Positions 40,809-51,000 of a DNA stretch of 64,000 nucleotides are shown here, in pieces. Origin of the DNA: Brettanomyces bruxellensis (Eukaryota; Ascomycota; Pichiomycetes; Pichiales; Pichiaceae); contig NC_054690.1 in the NCBI RefSeq assembly GCF_011074885.1, forward strand, positions 2,051,001 through 2,115,000, given 5' to 3'. A model generated the notes under the pieces. It saw only the letters and a program-made list of their open reading frames with translations. It did no database searches and was not told the DNA's origin. The position numbers and the translations under genes are program-made. Positions within the stretch are counted from its first letter, which is position 1. Each line of letters starts with the position of its first letter.

Positions 40809-42440
40809 CTATAGTATAGCCCGAGACATCTTCATCTTCCTTCTGCTCCGTTTCACCGCCTCTCTTCTCCTTCTCCTAAACAACCTATTCAACTGGCCCC
40901 TATTATCCCAAAACCATTTATTGTACCCATAATCTTTATCTACATTGATAAGCTTCAACTTACTCAATTGGGACTGGGCAGAAAGGAAAGGTGAATCTGA
41001 ATGTGTGAAGAATAACCCGACATCTTTTCTGCGCTCGGGCAATATTGTAGTTTCTTCTTCAATCTTTTTAATATCTGGCACCTCGTTCTCAACTTGTGAT
41101 TTGCTATCTTCCACCTCTCCATTAAAAGAGAATTTGAAGCCGCCTGATTCTGATTCTGGATTAAGCAATGATCTGAGCTTTTCTGTATCGTTCTTGTCTT
41201 CAATGACGGTGAGTTCATTATTATGATTCTGATTCTTATTCTTCTTCTCATTCTTCTCATTCTTATCATTCTTATCATTTTTATCATTCTTATTCTTCTC
41301 ATTCTTATTCTTCTCATTCTTCTCATTCTTCTCATTCTTCTCATTCTTCTCATTCTTATTCTTCTTCTCATTCTTATTCTTCTTCTCATTCTTATCATTC
41401 TCAGTCTCCTCCTCATCATCATCTTCTTCACCTCCATCTTCTACCTCTTTCCTCAAATACTCAGGATGCTGCTTTTGATATTCATCAACTAACGACTTGT
41501 GCTCCTTATCAGTACACTTCGGCCGACTCACACCATACGAATCATGCTCTTCTGCCTCCTCCTCACTCGGTATATCAACCCCATTCAGCTCGTAGTCGCT
41601 TCCGTCGATCGACGCGTCGTCGACCTCATCGACCTCGACCGGCTTTTCGAAATCATAATTACCCATAAGCGACTCCAACAAGTTCAAATCACGGCTCTTC
41701 TCCTGCTGGATCTCTTCATCCATGTCCCCATCGCTGTTTTTCACGTTTTCGTCCTCGTGTTCAACGGTCTCCGCAAGGTTTTCCTCAAATGATGCCGAAT
41801 CCTGCATGACGTGCTGCCTGGTGTGTCTTTCTATGATATGACCGTTTCCATCACGCCATTTTCCACTGCTAAACTCCCAGCTCAGATCCCGGGCGGTCCG
41901 CCCTTTGTCGTAACCCCAGAGTTTAGTCTTTTTGAGGTTCGACATACGCAGTTTGCCGTTCACATACACTCTCATTGTAGATTTTCGAGGATCCACTTTC
42001 CTAGCCGTTTTTCTCATTCTTCCTTTCACCACATACACTTTTTCGAACGGGTTATCATTCACATGCTTTATTCTCTCCTTTCTCTTCCAAGCTAACGTAG
42101 CGTTCTTTTTCCTCTCGTTCGTTTTACCGTCTGGTCGCTTTATAGATTTTAACCACTCTTGTTGGAAAGTTGGCTTTGCAACCGACACAGAAATCTTTGC
42201 CTGCTTGAACCGGACACCGTTAAAGGACGATCTTATCTTCTGGAGCTGCTTTTTTGTCAACCGCATCGTCAAATACGCAAAGCAGTACCCGGAAATGCTC
42301 TTATTATGAATCTCAAACGGTTTCACCACTTTTCCGAATCGGGAAAACCTATCCTCAAGATCGGCGATATCCTTGACCAACTCGGGGGACAAATTTCCCA
42401 CGTGCAACCGCACGGTATGCTGCCTTTCGATTGCTGCCAT
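40809..42440 (-). CDS. NOP8: Nop8-like nucleolar RNA-binding protein
   Basis: A 543-residue protein with an N-terminal RRM (about 8-90, starting VRLHVGNLSPEL, with an SISGYCFAYL RNP-like strand). A basic linker and a conserved segment LWGYDKGRTARDLSWEFSSGKWRDGNG (about 185-212) resemble yeast Nop8, which is needed for 60S pre-ribosome assembly. An acidic middle is followed by an extreme Asn-Glu-Lys repeat (about 345-406; 41222-41406) and a basic tail ending in RRRRREAVKRSRRKMKMSRAIL-like sequence. S. cerevisiae Nop8 is 484 residues; the repeat accounts for much of the extra length. It is divergent from CTR9, with an RRPE-like box in the shared promoter. Other nucleolar RRM proteins are less likely given the segment above. 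Confidence 0.68.
   Translation of the reverse strand: MAAIERQHTVRLHVGNLSPELVKDIADLEDRFSRFGKVVKPFEIHNKSISGYCFAYLTMRLTKKQLQKIRSSFNGVRFKQAKISVSVAKPTFQQEWLKSIKRPDGKTNERKKNATLAWKRKERIKHVNDNPFEKVYVVKGRMRKTARKVDPRKSTMRVYVNGKLRMSNLKKTKLWGYDKGRTARDLSWEFSSGKWRDGNGHIIERHTRQHVMQDSASFEENLAETVEHEDENVKNSDGDMDEEIQQEKSRDLNLLESLMGNYDFEKPVEVDEVDDASIDGSDYELNGVDIPSEEEAEEHDSYGVSRPKCTDKEHKSLVDEYQKQHPEYLRKEVEDGGEEDDDEEETENDKNEKKNKNEKKNKNEKNEKNEKNEKNEKNKNEKNKNDKNDKNDKNEKNEKKNKNQNHNNELTVIEDKNDTEKLRSLLNPESESGGFKFSFNGEVEDSKSQVENEVPDIKKIEEETTILPERRKDVGLFFTHSDSPFLSAQSQLSKLKLINVDKDYGYNKWFWDNRGQLNRLFRRRRREAVKRSRRKMKMSRAIL
41222..41406. repeat. in-frame TTCTCATTCTTA microsatellite inside NOP8-like gene
   Basis: About 185 bases of imperfect 6- and 12-base units (TTCTCA / TTCTTATTC on the + strand) encode Lys-Asn-Glu-Lys runs on the minus strand. 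No stop or frame loss occurs, so selection keeps length in multiples of three. Confidence 0.9.
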
Positions 42441-42812
42441 GATCAGACCTTGAATACAGATATGGTGGTTGATATCTGGGCAGTATAGAGAGGCCTTGTG
42501 AAATTCGACGGATGCATATGGTGGAAAATTTTATGGCATGAGCGAGGCGGTGAAAAGAAGCACAAGAAATATTACCAAAAAAAAAAAAAATAAAATAACA
42601 CCAAAAAAACAGTGATAAAAAAAGCGGCTAAAAAAGAGAAACTGAGAAGAAGAAAACCGAGGTGAAAAAAATGTTTACTCAAAAGATACACAGCAACGGA
42701 GACTTCTTACTCGCAGCACATTTAGCAGACACCACAACAAAACTTGCTTACGGCACACGTACAAGTTTGGCAATTGTTGTTCTGTGCATAGGGCACGACG
42801 TGGAAACAAGCA
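42441..42812. other. shared promoter of NOP8-like gene and CTR9
   Basis: A 372-base divergent spacer containing an RRPE-like box (42523-42534) and poly-A runs near 42578-42615. The run of A bases precedes CTR9 by about 200 bases. Confidence 0.55.
42523..42534. promoter_or_regulatory. RRPE-like box GGAAAATTTTAT
   Basis: Lies 83 bases before the NOP8-like start codon. The same 12-mer occurs upstream of ESF2 at 52870-52881. It is one base from the RRPE core TGAAAAATTT. Confidence 0.45.
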
Positions 42813-45800
42813 ATGTCGCTTTCAGCCAGATACTACATCAGCAGTATTCACGATGCTGCATTAAAAGAAAAGTACACAGCACCAAACAATTTGACAATTC
42901 CCCTCAAGGAAGAGGGCGAGGAGGTGGTGATAGACGCAAGCACAGACCTTCCAGAAGATTCCAGCGAGCTCTGCACGTTGCTCACGAACGAGGAGTGCAA
43001 GCCCGAGTACTGGCTTCTGGTGGCGAAGGCTTATGCGAATAAGGAAAAATACGATGAGGCACTAAATGTGGTCAAGCAGGCCTCGCAAACGTCCCTTTTC
43101 GGCGCGTCGACCGCCCTGGACAACTTCATCGGCTGGCTGCAGCTCGGCCGATACTCGAAAGAGGCAGAAAGTGGCGATTCGGCGGCCTCTGGACATCTTT
43201 CGGAAGCAATTTCGAAATCTGAAGCTTGTCTCTCTTCAGTGGCTAATGACGAGCCAGCAACGCTTTTGAAGGCGGTGGGCACGATGGCATCCAAACACCA
43301 GAAGGGCCGGCGGTCGAATCTGGACAAGGAGTCGCGGCTGTTGGACACGTTGCTCCGGAAACACCCGGACAACTGTTATGCATTACTCGGCAAGGCTAAG
43401 ATCTTCTTCTACCGGGAGAGCTATGCCGGGGCGCTCAAACTCTTCCAGAAGGTTCTCATGTTCAACCCGCTCTTGCTGCCGGACCCCCGGATCGGCATTG
43501 GGCTGTGCTACTGGTTTCTTGACCGCAAGGACTTGGCATCTAGAGCTTGGCGCAATAGTGTGCTTGTTCACCGCCACAATAACACGGAGGGCAAGCTTCT
43601 CACAACTGTGGCGAAGTTCGACGAGTGCTTCACGTCGGCGAAGTCGGATGAGCAGTTTTGTGCGATGTACAAGGAAGCGGTTGAGTTTGCAGAGGCGACA
43701 TACCGAGAGGGTCGGCAGGTGCCTGCAGTGCAGGTTGTGCTTGCAGCATTGTACTTCCTAAAGGGGGAATACATGACGTGCAGCCGCGTGTGCGATGGCG
43801 TGATTGCGCGTCCGGGCCACGTTGCGTCGTTTGTGCGCAGCGATGCGCTCTTCTGGAAGGCCAGGTGCTGCTTCGTTCAGGCGCAGGGCACAGCGCAGGA
43901 CACAGCGCAGGACACCGCGCAGGACACCGCGCAGGGACACGACCAAATTAGGAAGGCGCAGCGGCTCTTTTCGGAGGCCGTCAAGCTCAACGAGGCAAAC
44001 ACGTTGGCCCGAATGGGACTTGGGCAGTGCCTCACGGTCCGCAAGCAGTACAGCGACGCAATCCGCTGCTTTGAGAAGGTACAGAAGCAGCAGCCGTTGA
44101 ACATGCACGTCAACTATGCGCTTGGCGCACTCTACGCGAGAAGCCGCAGGTTCAGGAAGCAGGCGGTGGACCATTTGACCAAATATGTGAATTTGTGCTC
44201 CGACCGCCGCGAGCCTATAAGCGTGAATGCTTTGTTTACGTTATCGCGCCTGTACGAGTCCACGGACATGTCTAAATCGTTGTCGTATTTACAGATGGCC
44301 AAAAGGCAAGAGTTGGAATTGGGCAAGTCAGAAAGCCAAGTTTCGTATGCTTTATTGAACAACATTGGAGTGCTTGAGTTTTTGAGTGGTCTGGATAGCA
44401 GCCGGGAGTTCGAATTGGCTACGGAGGCACTTAGCGGAGAGGGTGGAAAGGAGGGTGGAGATGTGAAAGATGTGAAGGATGTGAAAGATGAAGAGAATGG
44501 AGATAAGCAAACCCCTGTGGATTCATCTAATGCTTCTCCTTCCACATCGCACATCCTTACCCTCAAAGCACTTGCCGCAAATGAAAGCACTCCCTCCATC
44601 CAGAAGGCATCTGCTATCACGCTTCAGTACAATATGGCCCGGAGCAAAGAGAGCACGGGGAAAAAACAGGACATCGAAGATTCCATGCAGATTTACGAGC
44701 AGATCCTGCAGGAGTGCCCTCATTACTCGAGTGCCCGCATCAGGTGGCTTCTCTTGGCATGCGTCTCGCAGGATAGACACATAGTGCAGGAATTGGAGCG
44801 GTTGCTGCACGAGGAACCAGACAATTTGGAGGTGCGTGCATTTTATGGATGGTATCTCAAGAACTATGGCAAGAAACACGAGATTTCCAGCAATAAGGGT
44901 CTTGCCAAGGAGTCTGAAATCCACAAAGAGACGTTGGTTAAGTTGACATCGCATGATCAGTATGCGTTAATTTCTTTAGCGAACGTGTACTGCACTTTGG
45001 CGCGGGAAATGAAGGATGCAAAGAAAAAAAGCGTCTACTATGTGCGGTCTGCGCAGTTGTACCAGAAGGTGTTGATGTTGGATCCGAAAAACGTGTATGC
45101 GGCGCAGGGCATCGCCATCATCCTTGCGCAGCGCCGCCAGCCCGCCTATGCGCTTGAGATTTTCCGCAAGGCGCGCGACAGCCTCAGCAACAAAAACGTT
45201 TATGTGAATTTGGGCCATTGTCTTTTGGAGTCTCGGCAGTACGGCAAGGCGATCGAGAACTACCGCTTGGCGCTGGACAAGTTCACTGACGGACGCGATG
45301 CGCACCTCAACAGCCTGTTGGCGCGCGCATGGCTTGCGCGCGGAGCGCACGAGCACAACCTGGACAGCATGGCGCAGGCGCTCGCCTTCTCGGAGGCCGC
45401 GCTTAGCGCACGCGACACTCCGGCGCACCGCTACAACGTGGCGTTCGTGCAGTATCAGCGCGGTGACTTGGTGCGCAAGGCGCCGGCTGCGCGCAGGACC
45501 GTGCGCGACTTGCAGGACTGTCTTGCCGGGGTGCGCGAGGCCACGGGCACTTTGGAGCGCCTCGCGCAGGGTGACGGCGGCCGGCCGCCATACCCGGTTG
45601 ACGACTTGAGTGCGCGCGCGCAGATGGGCAAGGCGCTTGCAGCGCAGCTCGAGAAAGAGGTGGGCGCGCAGCGCAAGTACGAGGCGGAGCAGTCGTCAAA
45701 GATTGCAGAGGCAAAGAAGAGGCGTGAGGAGGAGCAGAGAAAGGTGCACGAGGAAAAAATGAGGCGCGAGGAAGAGAGGCAGCGTGTGGAGCGCAAGATG

Positions 45801-46265
45801 GCGGAGCAGCGCAGGGAGCTCGACAGGCAGCAGCAGGAGTGGAACAAAAAACGGCTGGAGGAAGCGCAGCAGAAAAAGAGCGGCATCGAGGCATCGTCGG
45901 AGTCCGGCAAGGCTGCGCGGGGTAGCCGGAAGCGCAGGGGCGGAAAAGAAGAAAAGGATGACTTTGTTGTTTCCGACTCGGACTCGAATGCCGACGCCGG
46001 CGAGGAGTATGATAGTGGGGAGGAAGAAAAAGAGGAGGAGGAATTGTTTGGCGAGCCAAGTCCGAAAAAAAGAAGACTCGTTAAGGAGGGCAAGGCATTT
46101 ACCGGGGAAGTGGAGAAAAACGAGGGAGAGAAAAGTGAAGGGGAGAAAGGTGATAGAGAAAAAAATGATAAAGACAAAAATGAGGCAGATGATGCAGATG
46201 ATGCAGCAAAAAAAACATCAAGAAAAAGAGCCAATAGGATTGTCGACAACGAGGATGAGGAGTGA
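42813..46265 (+). CDS. CTR9: Paf1 complex subunit Ctr9 (TPR protein)
   Basis: An 1150-residue scaffold of the nuclear Paf1 complex, which travels with RNA polymerase II and promotes H2B ubiquitination and H3K4/K36 methylation. The N-terminus contains LTIPLKEEGEEVVIDASTDLPEDSSELCTLL, closely following S. cerevisiae Ctr9 (DIPL...EEVVGIDLETDLPDD). TPR repeats extend to about residue 800, for example in DPRIGIGLCYWFLDRKDLASRAW and NPL segments. A long charged coiled coil (about 945-1015, EEEQRKVHEEKMRREEERQR) and an alternating acidic/basic tail follow, as in Ctr9. A 12-bp in-frame repeat near residue 360 encodes AQDT units. It is slightly longer than S. cerevisiae Ctr9 (1077). The start is the first ATG matching the conserved N-terminus. 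Confidence 0.92.
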   Translation: MSLSARYYISSIHDAALKEKYTAPNNLTIPLKEEGEEVVIDASTDLPEDSSELCTLLTNEECKPEYWLLVAKAYANKEKYDEALNVVKQASQTSLFGASTALDNFIGWLQLGRYSKEAESGDSAASGHLSEAISKSEACLSSVANDEPATLLKAVGTMASKHQKGRRSNLDKESRLLDTLLRKHPDNCYALLGKAKIFFYRESYAGALKLFQKVLMFNPLLLPDPRIGIGLCYWFLDRKDLASRAWRNSVLVHRHNNTEGKLLTTVAKFDECFTSAKSDEQFCAMYKEAVEFAEATYREGRQVPAVQVVLAALYFLKGEYMTCSRVCDGVIARPGHVASFVRSDALFWKARCCFVQAQGTAQDTAQDTAQDTAQGHDQIRKAQRLFSEAVKLNEANTLARMGLGQCLTVRKQYSDAIRCFEKVQKQQPLNMHVNYALGALYARSRRFRKQAVDHLTKYVNLCSDRREPISVNALFTLSRLYESTDMSKSLSYLQMAKRQELELGKSESQVSYALLNNIGVLEFLSGLDSSREFELATEALSGEGGKEGGDVKDVKDVKDEENGDKQTPVDSSNASPSTSHILTLKALAANESTPSIQKASAITLQYNMARSKESTGKKQDIEDSMQIYEQILQECPHYSSARIRWLLLACVSQDRHIVQELERLLHEEPDNLEVRAFYGWYLKNYGKKHEISSNKGLAKESEIHKETLVKLTSHDQYALISLANVYCTLAREMKDAKKKSVYYVRSAQLYQKVLMLDPKNVYAAQGIAIILAQRRQPAYALEIFRKARDSLSNKNVYVNLGHCLLESRQYGKAIENYRLALDKFTDGRDAHLNSLLARAWLARGAHEHNLDSMAQALAFSEAALSARDTPAHRYNVAFVQYQRGDLVRKAPAARRTVRDLQDCLAGVREATGTLERLAQGDGGRPPYPVDDLSARAQMGKALAAQLEKEVGAQRKYEAEQSSKIAEAKKRREEEQRKVHEEKMRREEERQRVERKMAEQRRELDRQQQEWNKKRLEEAQQKKSGIEASSESGKAARGSRKRRGGKEEKDDFVVSDSDSNADAGEEYDSGEEEKEEEELFGEPSPKKRRLVKEGKAFTGEVEKNEGEKSEGEKGDREKNDKDKNEADDADDAAKKTSRKRANRIVDNEDEE
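43888..43935 (+). repeat. 12-bp in-frame repeat in CTR9
   Basis: GCGCAGGACAC(A/C) occurs about four times in tandem, with a diverged flanking copy on each side, giving Ala-Gln-Asp-Thr units between two TPR segments. It is probably a surface loop that tolerates length change. Confidence 0.9.
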
Positions 46266-46409
46266 CTCAATCCGTGTATTTTGTACTTGTATATGCTAAA
46301 AGAAGACTACAAATGTCTGAAGAAGGTAGAAATGGGTTGATCGAGTGATTGAGTATATTGTAGACGGAGGTAGATAGAGGTAAATATATGTAATAGATGC
46401 TGAAAGGGT

Positions 46410-46469
46410 AATTAGATGCAATTAGATGCAATTAGATGTAATTAGATGCAATTAGATGCAATTAGATGC
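46410..46469. repeat. 10-bp tandem repeat AATTAGATGC, six copies
   Basis: Six units in perfect register from 46410, with one T-for-C change in the third, followed by a decayed CGATTGATGC. It begins about 145 bases after the CTR9 stop codon. Confidence 0.97.
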
Positions 46470-47622
46470 CGATTGATGCTGAAATGCAGAAAAATCCACA
46501 TGTGCTTAAATACAAATAATATATATAATGATACCCATCCTGATCACCCCTAAAATCTTATCCCCATAATTTCTCATTTCTCATTGCCTTAATTCCTAAA
46601 TATGCTAACCCATCCCTCCTTATATCCAGCATACTTCTTTAAACGGTCAATTCACAGCGATTACGTAAGCAATGATAATGTTCATTTCCCATCACTGGGG
46701 AAGCAATACCAAAGATACACAAACGAAGTCTAAACCATCCTATGTGCAAGGAAAGTCATTGCTAATGTGTATAAAATTATTGGTGGTAAAGGTTTCCTAC
46801 CCTTCAGATGTTGTGTCCTCTGGATTTTGGTGATAATCTCTTTACAGAAACAGACCATATCAATGTTGTTGATGCTGATACATGTTTAAGTAAAACATGT
46901 CTGACAGAAAACCTGTTGAAGTTAGTGTTACCAGATTTGTGTAGTATTTTGATATTTAACGTATTATATAACTTGTACATAAGATTTAGTATAGACACAA
47001 GAGGATATATCATCTTTGTGTAGTTGTCATTCTTCTTCTTATACGACAACATAGACAATAGATCTTGTTCTTCTTAGAACCTCATTGTTCTATCCTTCTG
47101 TTATTTTGACAAAACCCCAATATAGCTTGGTTGTTACACTACTCCTGGTTTGAACATAAATCAGTGTCGCTTACAGAAATAATATAATTTGAATATTCTT
47201 TTCCTTAATAAAAACTTATTAAACCTTGGGTATATATGTATTCGTGAAAAAATTATGGCTGTTAGCTAGTCCCCATTTTTTATTTTAGAATTTCTTCTGA
47301 AAGCTTTGCTTGGCACCACATTCTACTACCTTAATGAAAGCTTTATAACAATTTCTGCTTGCAGTTCAACTTATTTTGTTTAGATCCACGCATAATCCTT
47401 CATTCTCTTTCCTTTCGTTATATACGCTTTCTCAGTATTAGCTCTTGTACCCCCCTTAAGATATTCAGCGTTTTGTTTCACGATTACCTTTCTCTCACTT
47501 TCATTATATCATATAGTATTCCACATTTTGTTTTCAGTCCAATCATTCAAATCATTACCTTCTATATTCTGTGGTGCTATGCAGGGGATTATGCAAATTT
47601 GTAATTGTAGTTAAAGAAAATT

Positions 47623-47687
47623 GTGCACCCCATACCTTTTTTGTGGCACCCCATATCTTTTTGTGACACCCCGTATCCCTTTTTTGT
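47623..47687. repeat. repeat of about 21 bp, three copies (GCACCCCATATCTTTTTGTG)
   Basis: Three imperfect copies, each ACCCC-(A/G)TA-(C/T)C-Tn. The CCCC core stands out in an A+T-rich spacer. Confidence 0.85.
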
Positions 47688-47804
47688 CCGTAAATGGAAA
47701 TAGCGAGCGAGGATCTAGAAGGCCAAGCTTTTGGAGCATGAGATCATCTGAGAGGTTTGGGATAGGATGTTCCAGGAAATAGAATATTACCAATATTGTA
47801 TTAT

Positions 47805-47881
47805 ATAGGAAGGTAAATGATACTGTAAGACAGGAAAGTGTATGATACCGTGAGATATAGGAAGGTATACGGCATTGTGAG
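47805..47881. repeat. 25-27-bp repeat, three copies, 3' of DSS1
   Basis: Units start at about 47805, 47830 and 47855, such as ACAGGAAAGTGTATGATACC followed by GTGAG. The third carries a 2-bp insertion. Confidence 0.8.
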
Positions 47882-48044
47882 ATATATGATATTACTGGTA
47901 TTAAGCATTCAAAGCATTCTAAATATCCTATATCCTATAGTTTTCAGAAAACCCAACCAAAATTATAACAATCCCAATACATATCAACATACTAGACATT
48001 CCAAATTTCTATACACAGCAAAGTAAAACCTATATACACACACA

Positions 48045-51000
48045 TCAGCAACTGGCACTCTCCAACACCAACTGGCCATTCATTAAATCAATACTACTAA
48101 CCACGGCATCATCTATAACATCGCCAATCTCGAAATTCCTCACAACCTTGTCCTCCCTCTCTATCTGCGTGCTCTTGCCACCCAAAGCATACCAGCTGGT
48201 GCGAAGACTGCACCTCACACCATAATCCAACATTGTGACTGCGATTTCCCCATCGGAGGACGGCTTTCCAGTAACCACGCACTTGAACTTGGACCCAGGC
48301 GTCTGCGCAAGGATCTTGAACATGTAGAAGTTGCTCACCTTGCGCGAGAACCTCCGGTTGATCTCGTTCTTGAACCCAAGCGTCAGGGCTATGTTATCGA
48401 TGTCAAATTGCGAGAAATGCGGCTTTCTGTGCTGCACAAACGCCTGGAGCTGCCATTGGTTGACCATATCGGCATACCGCCTCAAAGGGGAGGTTACTGT
48501 GGCATAAGAATCGACAGCCAAGGACTCATGGCGGCTGCTGAAGGGACAGGTTGCAGATTTGGTCAGATACTCCTGGATAACGGCCATATCCTGGTACGTG
48601 ACGTATTTTCCCTTCGAAACGAGTCTTTCTATGTGCTTGTGCACCTCGGCTGACATCGGGAGCCTGTTCTGGGTCCGGAATAGACCCGGAATGCGATTTT
48701 CCGCGAGCATCTTTCCTGCCACGTGATTCGACATCACCATAATCTCCGAGACGAGTCTTTCGGCCTTCCCGGACTGTGAACCAGGCTTAAATTCGACCGT
48801 TAGCCGCCCGTTTTCACCAGCACTGATCCGCTTGACGCCTCTGCTCACGTCCAAAGAGCCGAAAATGTCCACACGGCCGTTTTTCCGAGCGATTTCCGCC
48901 AACAACTCCGAGATCTGCGAGAGAATCTTCAAGTCCTGGTCGATTTTCGAGGCCTCGATGCTCGATTTGCCGGCCAGATCAGCGAGAATGGCCCCTGCCC
49001 TCGGCGTACCGGCAAGAATCTCGTTCACCCGCCCGTAGTCCACCTTGACAAACGCCGACGATTGGCCAAACTCGATGCTTCTGCTGCCCAAATAGCCTAT
49101 TTTCCCCGTTTGCGTGTTTATCTTGAAGCTTATCCTCATGACCCGGGTGTTTCTGCCCGGCATTCCCAACTGCACAGCACCCACAAACCCGGCCGGAAGC
49201 ATGGATACCGTCTTGGCATCACCAACATCCGGGAGATACAAGGTCTGGCCTCTCTCAAAGGCGATTTTGGCCATGTTGAAGTCCGGCCGCAGGAACGAGG
49301 ACGGATTCGCGATAAACGAGCTCACCACATACTCGTGATCGCCAGTTTGCCGCAACCCGATGCCATCGTCGATCTCTAGCGGGTCTTCCGAGTCAATGCA
49401 GAAGATGGGAGTCGAGGAATCGTACTTCTTCCTTCTGCCCGCGATATCGTAGTCCAGATCGACGTACCGGCCCACATTTTCGGCCCCGATTGTGTCATAT
49501 AGCCGTTGCTCGGTGTCCGCCTTGGCAGAAATGCTGCTGTGCGGAATCTCCGCACTGTAACTCCACTTGAATGGGTTGTCGTTGGGCCCAATCTCGTTTA
49601 GCCTGAGCAGCAACTCGTATACCGTTGCTGCGGTTATATCCACGTCCTTGTACGCGGACAGACCCCGGATCACCTTCAAGATGAACGATTCCAGCACGTC
49701 GTCCTTGAAGGAGGACGAGATGTACAACTTCAGCATCCAGATAAACGTCTGGTAGTCCTGTGAGTGCTGTTTCGGTGCAGAATGTGCGTTTTCTGGCTCC
49801 CTTTCTGGCATCCTATTCTCCATCTGTCCGTTTTCTGCCATTCTGGCCTCTACCTGTCCGTTTTCCGCCATCCTGGCCTCCATCTGCCCGCACAAAACGC
49901 CGTACTGCTTCTCGTCCGCCTTGAATTTGTGCACGAGCCGGTTGAGCCGGACCATCTGGTCGAGCGGGACCACAGTGACGAAAGTTGGGCGGCTTTGGCC
50001 CGAGTTGAAGCGATAAACAAGCCCATTCTTGCGCAAACTGAGCACCAACGCGTACAACGCGATCGTCGACACCTGCTGCACCAGTGCCTTCCTCCCGAGT
50101 GCCGATCTTCCGAGTGTGATGCTGTCGAACTGGTTGTCAACGCCAATTGCGTTTGTCAAGTGCTCGTGAAGCTTCTTGTACGTTCTGCAGACACTTTCGT
50201 TGTTGTTGGTGTTCAATCCGGACACCATCGAGTTCAAATCTGTGCCCAGGACAGCCGTTAGAAGCTGCACAAAACTCAAAGTGACCGGGGACTCGGCACT
50301 CTGCAGAACGTTGTGCAAAACCTCCATCTTCAAGTTTGTCTCGGGCAACGCGAACCACGTCTTGGAAATAATCAGCGTGAGCCGCCGGGAAACGATGCCG
50401 GAAAGAAGGGACGGCGTGATGTAGGACTGGATGGACGTTCCGGCGGCAACCGAGGCCTTGGCAACGGCTCCACCGAACGAAATGTCGAGGTTTTCGACAG
50501 TCTCCTCGGTTTTGCACTTCGGGTGGCCCGCCGGCACCAGCGCGTTGCCGCCGGCATCCGTGCAGCCGGCGATAAACGGCATCTCGTCCATTATGCAGCC
50601 CGTGAACCACTCCCGCGGGAAAACTCGCGGGATTCTAAACCCCATCCTCGACCTTGAAACGTACACCAATCCGCCAAACTGCGTGATGAGCGTGTACCGG
50701 GGGTCGATCGCAGCCCTCGGAAGTTCCACCACCACCGCGAGCTCGCTTTTCGAGAGTCTGCCCGACAAATCCACCACATCTCCCACGTCAAGTTCGCTGT
50801 AGTACATGTCGTAAATCTTGATATTCTTCCTTATCGGCCCGAACTTCTCGCTCAGCACCTTTTCCACCGCCTGCTGGTTTTTGAGCGTGCCCGTGTAGTC
50901 GAAAGCTGCCCCCAGCTGCACTTCCGGCAGCCTGTCTGCCAGCCACTTCTTGTTTGGGGCCACATCTCTTACATTCTTGCGCTTTTCGTACTCTGCCATT

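Larger units (their letters stand above)
46266..48044. other. 1.8-kb convergent spacer without a recognisable gene
   Basis: Lies between the 3' ends of CTR9 and DSS1 and contains three separate private tandem repeats (10, about 21 and about 25 bp). The middle (46500-47600) is A+T-rich with short random frames only. Confidence 0.55.
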
